NCBI RefSeq assembly: GCF_002102345.1
Contig: NZ_LQPP01000052.1
Location: forward strand, 57,380-121,379
Direction: 5' to 3'
Source: Mycolicibacterium peregrinum
GTDB taxonomy: Bacteria; Actinomycetota; Actinomycetes; Mycobacteriales; Mycobacteriaceae
DNA: 64,000 bases
Shown: in pieces, positions 1-8,107 of the stretch
Position numbering within the stretch: the stretch's first letter is position 1
Layout: the number at the start of each line of letters is the position of its first letter
Notes under the pieces: model-generated
The model's database searches: none
What the model saw: the letters and a program-made list of their open reading frames with translations, nothing else
Told to the model about the DNA's origin: nothing
Translations under genes and position numbers: made by a program

Positions 1-683
1 ACTTCGTGGATCCGCAGCCCCGAACGTTCGGCCAGGACCAGGATCTCGGTGTCGAAGAACCATCCCGTATCCACCACGTGGGGCAGCAGCCGGGCGGCCA
101 CGTCGGCCCGGACCGCCTTGAACCCGCACTGGGCGTCGGAGAATTTCGCTGCCAGCGTGGATCGCAGGATGAGGTTGTAGCAGCGTGAGATGACCTCGCG
201 CTTGGGGCCGCGCACCACGCGCGAGCCCCGTGCCAGCCGGGTGCCGATCGCCAGGTCGGAGTGCCCGGAGATCAACGGCGCCAGCAGAGGTTGCAGTGCG
301 GCGAGATCGGTGGACAGGTCGACGTCCATGTAGGCCAATACCGGTGCGTCGGATTCCGACCACACGGTGTGCAGGGCCCTGCCGCGGCCCTTCTGCTCCA
401 GACGGACGACGCGCACGCCGTCGAGTTCGTCGGCCAGCTGCGCGGCGATCCGGGGGGTGTCGTCGACGCTGGCGTTGTCGGCGATGGTGATGCGCGCTGA
501 ATAGGGCAGCGACTCGGCCAGATAGCGGTGCAGCCGGCGCACCGAATCGGCCAGAGCGGCCTGCTCGTTGTAGACCGGCACGACCACGTCGACCACCGGA
601 ACACCACGCTCGCGCGCGGCGGCGACCGCGTCGGGACGAACCGACACCGGAGAGTGGGGAGCGTCAACCATCAACTGAGTCAT
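1..683 (-). CDS. Family 2 glycosyltransferase (C-terminus beyond window)
   Basis: This is the N-terminal ~227 residues of a GT2-type glycosyltransferase, probably using a polyprenyl-phosphate acceptor at the membrane. Translating the reverse strand from the ATG at 683 gives an N-terminal segment, then the Rossmann-like start VVDVVVPVYNEQ, followed by ITIADNASVDDT and a DxD-type nucleotide-sugar motif in AYMDVDLSTDLA. These features are typical of DPM/Dpg synthase-like enzymes. The frame stays open to base 1, so the end is not seen; relatives often carry a C-terminal GtrA-like membrane domain, which is inference here. A second in-frame ATG lies at 671. It is divergent from kstR2 and is probably unrelated to sterol catabolism, although the shared intergenic region contains a KstR2-type operator. 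Confidence 0.85.
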   Translation of the reverse strand, partial: MTQLMVDAPHSPVSVRPDAVAAARERGVPVVDVVVPVYNEQAALADSVRRLHRYLAESLPYSARITIADNASVDDTPRIAAQLADELDGVRVVRLEQKGRGRALHTVWSESDAPVLAYMDVDLSTDLAALQPLLAPLISGHSDLAIGTRLARGSRVVRGPKREVISRCYNLILRSTLAAKFSDAQCGFKAVRADVAARLLPHVVDTGWFFDTEILVLAERSGLRIHE

Positions 684-771
684 GCTGAAATCCTCTGCCT
701 CAGGCATGAGGTGGACATTGGTGGTGACTATGCGAAACCTATGAACGTTGGTTCTGGCCCGAACGTGACCT

Positions 772-785
772 AGCAAGCGCTTGGT
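772..785. promoter_or_regulatory. KstR2-type operator upstream of kstR2
   Basis: The 14-mer AGCAAGCGCTTGGT fits the published KstR2 palindrome AnCAAGnnCTTGnT at every fixed position. It ends 15 bases before the kstR2 ATG, so it is well placed for autorepression of kstR2-fadA6. It lies about 90 bp from the start of the divergent glycosyltransferase, which may or may not respond. Confidence 0.85.
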
Positions 786-800
786 TGCTATGCTGGGTCG

Positions 801-1424
801 ATGGAGCCGGATACCCCCGCCCAGCCGGCGAGCAGACGCGACGAACTGCTGGACCTTGCCGCGACGATGTTTGCCGAACGTGGACTGAAGGCGACGACGG
901 TCCGCGATATCGCCGACTCCGCAGGAATCCTGTCGGGCAGTCTCTACCACCACTTCAAGTCCAAAGAGCAGATGGTCGAGGAAGTCCTCCGCGATTTTCT
1001 TGACTGGCTGTTCGCGCGGTACCTGGAGATCCTCGACCAGGAGACCAGCCCGTTGGGTCGGCTCACCGGTCTGTTCATGGCCTCGTTCGAGGCGATCGAG
1101 CACCGGCATGCGCAGGTGGTCATCTACCAGGACGAGGCCAAGCGGCTTTCCGACATCCCCCAGTTCGGCTTCGTAGACGAGCGCAACCGGGAACAGCGCA
1201 AGATGTGGGTGGACATCCTGCAGCAGGGCATCGCCGACGGGTCGTTCCGTCAGGACATCGACGTCGACCTGGTGTACCGGTTCATCCGTGACACCACCTG
1301 GGTTTCGGTCCGCTGGTATCAACCGGGCGGACCGCTTTCGGCCGAAGAGGTCGGCCGGCAATACCTCGCCATCGTCCTCGGCGGAATCACCGCGGGGAAC
1401 GACACTGTCAAAGGAGACCAATAA
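801..1424 (+). CDS. kstR2: TetR-family repressor KstR2
   Basis: This is a 207-residue TetR-family regulator. The N-terminal helix-turn-helix spans residues ~12-60 (ATTVRDIADSAGILSGSLYHHF), followed by a helical ligand-binding domain. KstR2 in mycobacteria is derepressed by HIP-CoA, the CoA thioester of the sterol C/D-ring propionate intermediate, and controls the genes that degrade those rings. The assignment rests on sequence character, on fadA6 immediately downstream as in M. tuberculosis Rv3557c-Rv3556c, and on the exact KstR2 operator just upstream. The start at 801 is only 15 bases from the operator, suggesting a very short leader. Its stop codon overlaps the fadA6 start by one base (TAATG), so the two are co-transcribed. 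Confidence 0.93.
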   Translation: MEPDTPAQPASRRDELLDLAATMFAERGLKATTVRDIADSAGILSGSLYHHFKSKEQMVEEVLRDFLDWLFARYLEILDQETSPLGRLTGLFMASFEAIEHRHAQVVIYQDEAKRLSDIPQFGFVDERNREQRKMWVDILQQGIADGSFRQDIDVDLVYRFIRDTTWVSVRWYQPGGPLSAEEVGRQYLAIVLGGITAGNDTVKGDQ

Positions 1425-2572
1425 TGCCTGAGGCATACATTGTCGACGCCGTGCGTACGCCGGTCGGAAAGAAGAACGGCTCGCTGGCGCAGGTGCACCC
1501 GATCGACCTCGGCGTGCACGCGTTCCGCGCCATCTTCGACCGCGTCGACGTCGATCCGGGTGCGGTTGACGACGTCATCGTTGGTTGCGTCGACGCCATC
1601 GGCGGACAGGCCGGCAACATCGGCCGGCTGACCTGGCTGGCCGCCGGATACCCCGAGGCCGTCCCCGGCGTCACCGTCGACCGGCAGTGCGGCTCCAGCC
1701 AGCAGGCGATCTCTTTCGGTGCCCAGGCCATCATGTCGGGCACGGCCGATCTCATCCTGGCCGGCGGTATGCAGAACATGAGCTGGATCCCGATCTCCTC
1801 GGCCATGGTGGTCGGCAAGGAGTTCGGATTCACCTCGCCCACAAACGAATCCAAGAGCTGGCTGCACCGCTACGGTGACCAGGAGATCTCGCAGTTCCGC
1901 GGCTCGGAGATGATCGCCGAGAAGTGGGACATCTCCCGCGAGGAGATGGAGGAGTTCGCCTACAACAGCCACCAGCGCGCGTTCGCCGCGATCCGGGCCG
2001 GGCACTTCGACAACGAGATCATCCCGGTCGGCGACTTCGGCGTCGACGAGGGCCCGCGCGAGTCGACGCTGGAGAAGCTGGCCTCGCTCAAGCCGCTGGT
2101 CGAAGGCGGTCGGCTGACGGCCGCCCTGGCCAGCCAGATCTCCGACGGTGCGGCCGCAGTGCTGCTGGCATCGGAAGAGGCGATCAACAAGTACAACCTG
2201 AAACCTCGCGCGCGCATCCACCACATCAGCGCCCGCGGCGATGACCCGGTGATGATGCTGACCGGCCCGATCCCGGCCACCCAGTACGCGCTGGAGAAGA
2301 CCGGCCTGTCGATCGACGACATCGACACCGTCGAGATCAACGAGGCCTTCGCGCCGGTCGTGCTGGCCTGGCTCAAGGAGACCAAGGCCGATCCGGCGAA
2401 GGTCAACCCGAGCGGCGGCGCCATCGCGCTGGGCCACCCGCTCGGCGCCACCGGTGCCAAGCTGTTCACGACCATGCTCAACACCCTCGAGCGCACCGGC
2501 GGCCGCTACGGCCTGCAGACCATGTGCGAGGGCGGCGGCACCGCCAACGTCACGATCATCGAGCGCCTCTAG
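1424..2572 (+). CDS. fadA6: Acetyl-CoA acyltransferase FadA6 (sterol ring C/D thiolase)
   Basis: This 382-residue thiolase has the nucleophilic cysteine in DRQCGSSQQ (residue ~89), the catalytic GHPLGATGAK histidine and the C-terminal CEGGG cysteine. It opens with the thiolase signature IVDAVRTPVGKKNGS. FadA6 is assigned to thiolytic steps during degradation of the last two steroid rings; the exact substrate is not deducible from sequence. The assignment over other thiolases rests on direct coupling to kstR2 and the syntenic cholesterol cluster. It is about 55% identical by eye in its motifs to FadA5 in the same window but lacks FadA5's neighbours. A strong intrinsic terminator follows at 2587. 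Confidence 0.9.
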   Translation: MPEAYIVDAVRTPVGKKNGSLAQVHPIDLGVHAFRAIFDRVDVDPGAVDDVIVGCVDAIGGQAGNIGRLTWLAAGYPEAVPGVTVDRQCGSSQQAISFGAQAIMSGTADLILAGGMQNMSWIPISSAMVVGKEFGFTSPTNESKSWLHRYGDQEISQFRGSEMIAEKWDISREEMEEFAYNSHQRAFAAIRAGHFDNEIIPVGDFGVDEGPRESTLEKLASLKPLVEGGRLTAALASQISDGAAAVLLASEEAINKYNLKPRARIHHISARGDDPVMMLTGPIPATQYALEKTGLSIDDIDTVEINEAFAPVVLAWLKETKADPAKVNPSGGAIALGHPLGATGAKLFTTMLNTLERTGGRYGLQTMCEGGGTANVTIIERL

Positions 2573-2586
2573 ATTCCCCGCGCACG

Positions 2587-2624
2587 AAAGCACCCCGAAA
2601 CAACACTGGTTTCGGGGTGCTTTT
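2587..2624 (+). terminator. Intrinsic terminator after kstR2-fadA6
   Basis: A perfect 15-bp stem (AAAGCACCCCGAAAC paired with GTTTCGGGGTGCTTT) with a 7-base loop is followed by a short T run. It begins 15 bases after the fadA6 stop and separates the KstR2 unit from the downstream transporter. Confidence 0.9.
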
Positions 2625-2646
2625 GTATCTGCTCACCAAGGGGTAG

Positions 2647-3633
2647 GTGTGGGAGATGGGCGCCGACGGTTCAACCGCTTCCGACAACGAGAGCGCCCTG
2701 ACCGTCGTCGTCGCCCTCGGCGCGAACGTGCTTATCGCGATTGCCAAGACGGTGGCCGCCGTCGTCACCGGCAGCGCCTCGATGCTGGCCGAGGCCGCCC
2801 ATTCCTGGGCGGACACCGGCAACGAGGTTTTCCTGCTGATCGGAACCCGCAAATCGATGAAGCCGGCCGATGCACAACATCGGCTGGGCTACGGCCGGGC
2901 AGGCTACATCTGGTCGATGTTCGCGGCCTTCGGGCTGTTCACCGTCGGTTCGGTGGTGTCGATCTGGCATGGCATCACCTCACTCGGCGGGGAGGGGGAA
3001 GCGACATCCTACGGCTGGGCCTACGCCGTACTCGGGATCGCGTTCGTGTTGGAGGGCACTTCGTTCGCCCAGGCCTTGCGCCAGACGAAAACCGGTGCGG
3101 TGCAACGACGGATCCACCCGCTGCGCTATATCAGGGTCACCTCGAATCCGATGTTGCGCGCGGTGTTCGCCGAGGACCTGTCGGCCTTGATCGGCCTCGC
3201 GATAGCGACAGCCGGCATCGTCGCGCACCAGCTCACCGGCGACGTGGTCTGGGATGCGATCGGCTCGATCCTGGTGGGAGTGTTGCTGGGCTGTGTCGCG
3301 TTGTTCCTCATCGGGCGCAACATGGACTTCCTGACCGGGGAGGCGGCCACCCCGCTCGCCCGGAACACCGTATTGCGGGTGCTGCTCGACCACGCCGACA
3401 TCGAGCGGATCAGCTACCTGCACATGGAATGGGTTGGCGCGGACCGCATCTACCTGGTGGCCGCGGTCGACCTGACCGGTGACGCGGCGGAATCCAACGT
3501 CGCCGCGCGGCTCAACGCGATCGCCGACACCTTGCAGAGCCGGCCGGAAATCGTGCGCGCTGTTCTGACGCTCACGCGCCCGGGCGATACGACCGAGTTG
3601 CGGCCCGAACCACTCCCCGACTGGTACCTGTGA
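2647..3633 (+). CDS. Cation diffusion facilitator family transporter
   Basis: This 328-residue membrane protein belongs to the CDF family (Zn/Fe/Mn-type antiporters). About six hydrophobic segments are visible: VVVALGANVLIAIAKTVAAV, the TM2 motif EAAHSWADTGNEVFLLIG with the metal-site H and D residues, IWSMFAAFGLFTVGSVV, WAYAVLGIAFVLEG, the TM5 region EDLSALIGLAIATAGIVAH and SILVGVLLGCVALFLIG. A cytoplasmic C-terminal domain follows. The order resembles the SLC30A9-like subgroup. The start is uncertain: GTG at 2647 or ATG at 2656, both downstream of AAGGGG. It is isolated between a terminator and the FdhF-like gene, and its metal substrate cannot be told from sequence. Confidence 0.85.
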   Translation: MWEMGADGSTASDNESALTVVVALGANVLIAIAKTVAAVVTGSASMLAEAAHSWADTGNEVFLLIGTRKSMKPADAQHRLGYGRAGYIWSMFAAFGLFTVGSVVSIWHGITSLGGEGEATSYGWAYAVLGIAFVLEGTSFAQALRQTKTGAVQRRIHPLRYIRVTSNPMLRAVFAEDLSALIGLAIATAGIVAHQLTGDVVWDAIGSILVGVLLGCVALFLIGRNMDFLTGEAATPLARNTVLRVLLDHADIERISYLHMEWVGADRIYLVAAVDLTGDAAESNVAARLNAIADTLQSRPEIVRAVLTLTRPGDTTELRPEPLPDWYL

Positions 3634-3703
3634 GTTAGCTCGGAGCCATCGAAACGCGCCCAAACCGTGGACGCGGGCGTTTGCCTGCGCGCAGACTTTA
3701 CCC

Positions 3704-6001
3704 ATGACTGACCGGGGCACCGAGCAGCGCACAAACGCCGAGGGGCATCACCAACCGGCGTTCCAGCCCTACCATCACCCTGCGGCCGGGTGGGGTGCAG
3801 CCAAGAGCGTCATCGAGTTCCTGATCCGCGAGCGCGAGCCCATCGACGGCCCCCACGCGATCATGAAGATGAACCACGAGGACGGCGGCTTCGACTGCCC
3901 GGGCTGCGCTTGGCCCGACGACATGAAGGGCCTCAAACTCGACATCTGTGAGAACGGCATCAAACACGTCACGTGGGAGATGACCCACAAGCGCTGCGGT
4001 CCGGAGTTCTTCGCCCAGCACACCGTCTCTGAGCTGGCGACGTGGAGCGATTTCGCCCTCGAGGACCAGGGCAGGCTGACCGAACCAATGGAGTACAACT
4101 CCGAGACCGATCACTACGAACCGATCAGCTGGCTCGACGCGTTCGACCTGGTGGGCAAGGCGCTCGCGGATCTGGACGATCCGAACCAGGCGTCGTTCTA
4201 CACCTCGGGCCGGCTGGGCAACGAGGCCACCTTCCTGTACCAGCTGATGGCCCGCGAGCTCGGCACGAACAATCTCCCGGACTGTTCCAACATGTGCCAC
4301 GAGGCGAGCGGGCGGGCGCTGCAGGCGGCGTTGGGAACCGGCAAGGGCACCGTCGACCTCGAGGACTGGGAGACCGCCGACGCGCTGTTCATCATCGGCG
4401 TCAACGCCGCCTCCAATGCGCCACGCATGCTCACCGCGCTGGCCGAGGCCTATCGGCGGGGCGCGCAGATCATCCACATCAACCCGCTGGTCGAGGCCGG
4501 GGCCACCAAGACCATCATCCCGCACGACTTTCTGCGGATGGCCACCTTCAAGTCCACCAGGACCAGCACGCTGAACCTGCAGCCCAGGATCGGCGGGGAT
4601 ATGGCGCTCATCCGCGGGATCGCGAAAGCGGTCCTGGAACAAGCGGAAACCGATCCCAGGGCGTTGGACGCCGAGTTTATCGCCCGCTACACCGCGGGGT
4701 TCGAGAACTACCGCGCGGTGTGCGACGCCACCTCATGGGACGAGATCGAATACAAGTCCGGTGTGCGCCAAGCCGATATCCGCAAGGCGGCCAAGATCTA
4801 CAGCGACGCCGACCGCAGCATCATCAGCTGGTGCCTCGGCATCACCCAACACGAACACGGCGTGGACACTGTGCGGGAGATCGTCAATCTGCTTCTGCTG
4901 CGTGGCAATCTGGGCCGCGAAGGCGCCGGACCGTCACCGGTGCGCGGGCACAGCAATGTGCAGGGTAACCGCACCTGCGGGATCGACCACCGACCGACCG
5001 CGGCCTTCCTCGACCGGCTCGCCGAGGTGTGCGGAATCGAGCCGCCACGCGAGCACGGGATGGACACCGTGCACACCATCGAGGCCATGCACCGCGACGG
5101 CGTAAAGGTGTTCGTCGGCATGGGCGGCAACTTCGCCGGCGCCGCCCCGGATACCGCGTACACCTTCGCGGGCCTGCAGAAATGCGATCTCACCGTGCAG
5201 GTCAGCACCAAACTCAACCGGAGCCATGTGATCCACGGTCGCCGGGCGCTGATCCTGCCGTGCCTGGGCCGTACCGAGAAGGATCACCAGAAGGCCGGGG
5301 TGCAGTCCACCTCGGTCGAGGATTCGATGAGCATGGTGCATCTCTCGGTCGGGATGAAGAAACCTGCCTCGCCGCATCTGATGTCGGAACCGGCGATCAT
5401 CGCCGGAATCGCGCGCGCCGCGCTGCCCTCCAGCGGCACGCCGTGGAGCTGGTACATCGAGGACTACGACCGGATCCGGGACACCATGGCCAAGGTGCTC
5501 AACGGTTTCGAGGATTTCAACCGCCGGGTGCGGCTCCCGCTGGGCTTCCGCATCAAGCAGCCCGCGCGGGAACTGATCTTCCTGACCCCGTCCGGTCGGG
5601 CCGAATTCTCGGCGGTCGAGCTGCCCGACGACAGCACCACGCCCGGCACCCTGATCCTGGCCACCGTGCGATCGCACGATCAGTGGAACACGACCATCTA
5701 CTCCGACGACGACCGCTACCGCGGCGTCAAGAACCTGCGCACGTTGGTCTTCATGAATGAACAGGACATGGCCGACCGCGGGATCAAGGAATTCGACGAC
5801 GTCGACATCGTCGCCACCGCGCGCGACGGCAGCACCCGATCGTTGCGGCGCTACAAGGCCATCCCGTACGGCATACCCCGCGGTAACGCGGCCGGGTACA
5901 TGCCCGAGATGAATGTGCTCTGTGCCATCGGCGATTTCAGCACGCAGAGCGATCAGCCCATCATGAAGAATGTCAAGGTGACTGTGGAACGCTCCGCCTG
6001 A
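3704..6001 (+). CDS. FdhF/YdeP-type molybdopterin oxidoreductase
   Basis: This 765-residue protein belongs to the molybdopterin-guanine-dinucleotide oxidoreductase superfamily, FdhF/YdeP branch (compare M. tuberculosis Rv2900c 'FdhF'). An early cysteine pair in FDCPGCAWPDD (residues ~64-68) may hold an Fe-S cluster. The region NNLPDCSNMCHEASG (~190) is where formate dehydrogenases carry the Mo/W ligand. Cofactor-binding stretches include INPLVEAGATKTI, RGNLGREGAGPSPVRGHSNVQGNR (in two parts) and a C-terminal molydopterin-binding beta domain from ~640. True formate dehydrogenase activity is not proven for this branch; YdeP is linked to acid resistance in E. coli. It is translationally coupled to the DUF1345 gene (TGATG overlap) and faces the nar operon. 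Confidence 0.85.
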   Translation: MTDRGTEQRTNAEGHHQPAFQPYHHPAAGWGAAKSVIEFLIREREPIDGPHAIMKMNHEDGGFDCPGCAWPDDMKGLKLDICENGIKHVTWEMTHKRCGPEFFAQHTVSELATWSDFALEDQGRLTEPMEYNSETDHYEPISWLDAFDLVGKALADLDDPNQASFYTSGRLGNEATFLYQLMARELGTNNLPDCSNMCHEASGRALQAALGTGKGTVDLEDWETADALFIIGVNAASNAPRMLTALAEAYRRGAQIIHINPLVEAGATKTIIPHDFLRMATFKSTRTSTLNLQPRIGGDMALIRGIAKAVLEQAETDPRALDAEFIARYTAGFENYRAVCDATSWDEIEYKSGVRQADIRKAAKIYSDADRSIISWCLGITQHEHGVDTVREIVNLLLLRGNLGREGAGPSPVRGHSNVQGNRTCGIDHRPTAAFLDRLAEVCGIEPPREHGMDTVHTIEAMHRDGVKVFVGMGGNFAGAAPDTAYTFAGLQKCDLTVQVSTKLNRSHVIHGRRALILPCLGRTEKDHQKAGVQSTSVEDSMSMVHLSVGMKKPASPHLMSEPAIIAGIARAALPSSGTPWSWYIEDYDRIRDTMAKVLNGFEDFNRRVRLPLGFRIKQPARELIFLTPSGRAEFSAVELPDDSTTPGTLILATVRSHDQWNTTIYSDDDRYRGVKNLRTLVFMNEQDMADRGIKEFDDVDIVATARDGSTRSLRRYKAIPYGIPRGNAAGYMPEMNVLCAIGDFSTQSDQPIMKNVKVTVERSA

Positions 6002-6636
6002 TGCGCGCGTCCAGGCTGCTGTCGGCGCCCGGCCGGCTCGGCGGTTCGGTGATCATCGGAATCGGCGCTGGAACCCTCACCGGTGCATTGACCGACACTC
6101 CGCTCGGCCTGCTGGTCGGGATCGCCTCAACAGGAGCGGTTTTCGTGCTCGCAGGCTGGATACTGCTGTGGCCCATGGACGCCGAGGCCACGCATCATCA
6201 CGCACATCAGGAAGCCTTCAATCCGGTGGTCGAGGAGCTCGTGATCGTGGCGGCCGCAGTCGGTGCCCTGGTCAGCATTGTCTTCATGCTTGTGCACGGC
6301 GGTTCGCACAGCGATCCGACGGCGGCGACGGCCGCTCTGGCCGGCGTTTTCATGGCGTGGGCCGGCATGCACCTGATGTACGCGGCCCGCTACGCGAAGC
6401 TCTACTACACGCCGGCGGTGGGCGGTATCGACTTCAACTCCGATGACCCACCGGCATTCCGGGACTTCTTCTACTTCAGCTACAACCTGGGGATGACATA
6501 CCAGGTATCCGACACCAGCGTCACCGACACCACGATTCGTGGCGTAGCGCTGCGGCATTGCCTGCTGTCGTATCTGTTCGGCACCGTCATCCTCGCGACG
6601 ACGATCAACCTGGTCGTCGGAATCGTGTCCAGCTGA
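6001..6636 (+). CDS. DUF1345 integral membrane protein
   Basis: A 211-residue membrane protein with about five hydrophobic segments and a His-rich cytosolic stretch (EATHHHAHQE, ~60-70). The C-terminal block FYFSYNLGMTYQVSDT, followed by a basic residue, LRHCLLSYLFGTVILATTIN, is characteristic of the DUF1345 family. No biochemical function is established for this family that I can rely on. Its ATG overlaps the stop of the FdhF-like gene, so the two are likely an operon and possibly a functional pair. Its stop lies only 3 bases from the narI stop on the other strand, with no recognisable terminator between them. Confidence 0.8.
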   Translation: MRASRLLSAPGRLGGSVIIGIGAGTLTGALTDTPLGLLVGIASTGAVFVLAGWILLWPMDAEATHHHAHQEAFNPVVEELVIVAAAVGALVSIVFMLVHGGSHSDPTAATAALAGVFMAWAGMHLMYAARYAKLYYTPAVGGIDFNSDDPPAFRDFFYFSYNLGMTYQVSDTSVTDTTIRGVALRHCLLSYLFGTVILATTINLVVGIVSS

Positions 6637-6639
6637 GGT

Positions 6640-7383
6640 TCACACCCAACGGCTGCGCGGGGGCGGTGCCTGTGGCGTCACCCAGGCCTTGGCGTAGCGG
6701 TTCTTCCCGGCCCGCTGCGGATCACGGCTGCGGTAGATCACAAACGGTCGGACCAGATAGCCGATCGGTGCACTGAACATGTGCACCAACCGGGTGTAGG
6801 GCCACAAGCCGAGCAGGGCAAGCACTATCAGCACATGCGCCTGGAACGTCCATGGCGTTTCCGCCATCAACTGCGGCGCCGGATGAAGCGTGAACAGGCT
6901 GCGGAACCACGGCGATACCGTCTCGCGGTAGTTGTACGTCGAGAACACGTTGGTCAGGGTGTTCAGCATCCCGGTCGCCAGCGCCCCGACCAGCAGCAGA
7001 TACATCACCTTGTCGTTGAGCGAGGTCGCGGTACGCACCTCCGGGACGGTTACCCGGCGGTACAACAGGATGCCCACCCCGGCGATCACAGCCAGCCCGG
7101 CAATCGACCCCAGGCTCACCGACATCAGGTGGTAGAAGTGCTCGGAGATGCCCACCGCCGAGGTCCACGACTGGGGGATCAACAGCCCTCCGACGTGCCC
7201 GGCGAGCACCCCTAGGATGCCGAAATGGAACAGAGGGCTGCCCAGCCGCAACAGCTTGCTCTCGTAGATCTGCGATGACCGGGTGGTCCAACCGAACTGG
7301 TCGGCCTTGTAACGCCAGATGTGCCCGAGCGCGAACGAGGTGAAGGCGATGTAGGGCAGGGTCATCCACAACAGGTTGCTCAT
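6640..7383 (-). CDS. narI: Respiratory nitrate reductase gamma subunit NarI
   Basis: This is the diheme cytochrome b membrane anchor that oxidises quinol and passes electrons to NarH. It has five membrane segments starting with LLWMTLPYIAFTSFALGHIW, and candidate heme histidines in FHFGILGVLAGHVGG, EHFYHLM and QAHVLIVLALLGLWPY/LVH. The length (~247 residues) fits the family. The ATG at 7383 (MSNLLWMTLP) is preferred over an earlier in-frame codon because family members start at this point. It is the last gene of narG-H-J-I. Confidence 0.95.
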   Translation of the reverse strand: MSNLLWMTLPYIAFTSFALGHIWRYKADQFGWTTRSSQIYESKLLRLGSPLFHFGILGVLAGHVGGLLIPQSWTSAVGISEHFYHLMSVSLGSIAGLAVIAGVGILLYRRVTVPEVRTATSLNDKVMYLLLVGALATGMLNTLTNVFSTYNYRETVSPWFRSLFTLHPAPQLMAETPWTFQAHVLIVLALLGLWPYTRLVHMFSAPIGYLVRPFVIYRSRDPQRAGKNRYAKAWVTPQAPPPRSRWV

Positions 7384-7411
7384 CGGTGTGTTCTCCTCTT
7401 CGCACAAGCGC

Positions 7412-8107
7412 TCATCGGCGGCCCCCTGAGGTCATCGGATCCATCGTCATCGGATCCATCGCAAACGGGTCCAGACCGACATCCTCATCGGGTGGGCCCT
7501 CTGCGGCGAGCTGCGCGATACGGCGGCGATCGGCACTGTTCACCGGCGGCAGTGTGGAAAGGACGGCGGCCAGCAGCCCGGCGTAGTAGGACCCGTTGTC
7601 AGACAAGGACAGCCGCAACAGTTCGAGTACCGGGACGTGTTCGGCGAGCAGCCGCTCTCCGTGGACTTGATCGACCGTCGCGGCGAACTCGAGCACCATG
7701 GGCAGGTAGTCGGGGAGCTCGGAATTCTCCAGGTCGCCGACCTCCAGGCCCGCCTGGCGGTAGGCGTGCTTGAATCGCAGCAGGGCCATGCCGCGTTTGC
7801 GGGTGTCGCCGTAGGCGTAGTAGGTCAGATGCAGGCTGCTGCGCCGCTGCATGTCGAATGTCTCGACATAGTTCGACGCACGCCGCATCGGGTCTGTCTC
7901 GCTGAACTGCTGCAGGAACTCCGTCAGCGGCACCCGAGCCGACTCCGGCAGTTCCGCTGTGGCATCGGCTAGTTGGTCGACGATATCGGCCGTCTCGGTC
8001 GTCGGGTAGTCGAGCAAGAGCGCGGCGATGCGCCACACCAGACGCTGCTGGCGCTCGGACAGGGCCGAACCTGTACCTGTTCTGCGGCCGAGGGTGAGTA
8101 GCTTCAT
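7412..8107 (-). CDS. narJ: Nitrate reductase molybdenum cofactor assembly chaperone NarJ
   Basis: A 231-residue TorD/DmsD-type chaperone that guides Mo-cofactor insertion into NarG before membrane attachment. The helical core includes RIAALLLDYPTTET, a YVETFDMQRRSSLHLTYYAYGDTRKRG motif (here in two pieces, ~80-107) typical of NarJ, and LPDYLPMVLEFAA. The start overlaps the narH stop by four bases (ATGA). The C-terminus carries a small tandem repeat, MDPMTMDPMT, encoded by near-identical 15-bp units around 7430-7460; this tail is longer than I recall for M. tuberculosis NarJ. Confidence 0.93.
   Translation of the reverse strand: MKLLTLGRRTGTGSALSERQQRLVWRIAALLLDYPTTETADIVDQLADATAELPESARVPLTEFLQQFSETDPMRRASNYVETFDMQRRSSLHLTYYAYGDTRKRGMALLRFKHAYRQAGLEVGDLENSELPDYLPMVLEFAATVDQVHGERLLAEHVPVLELLRLSLSDNGSYYAGLLAAVLSTLPPVNSADRRRIAQLAAEGPPDEDVGLDPFAMDPMTMDPMTSGGRR

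Noticed and set aside
272..667. Reverse open frame of 131 codons near the window start
   Set aside because: It is out of frame with the GT2 gene on the same strand, which has the DxD motif and conserved sequence and runs off the edge.
1319..2593. Reverse open frame of 424 codons over fadA6
   Set aside because: Antisense shadow of a clear thiolase gene.
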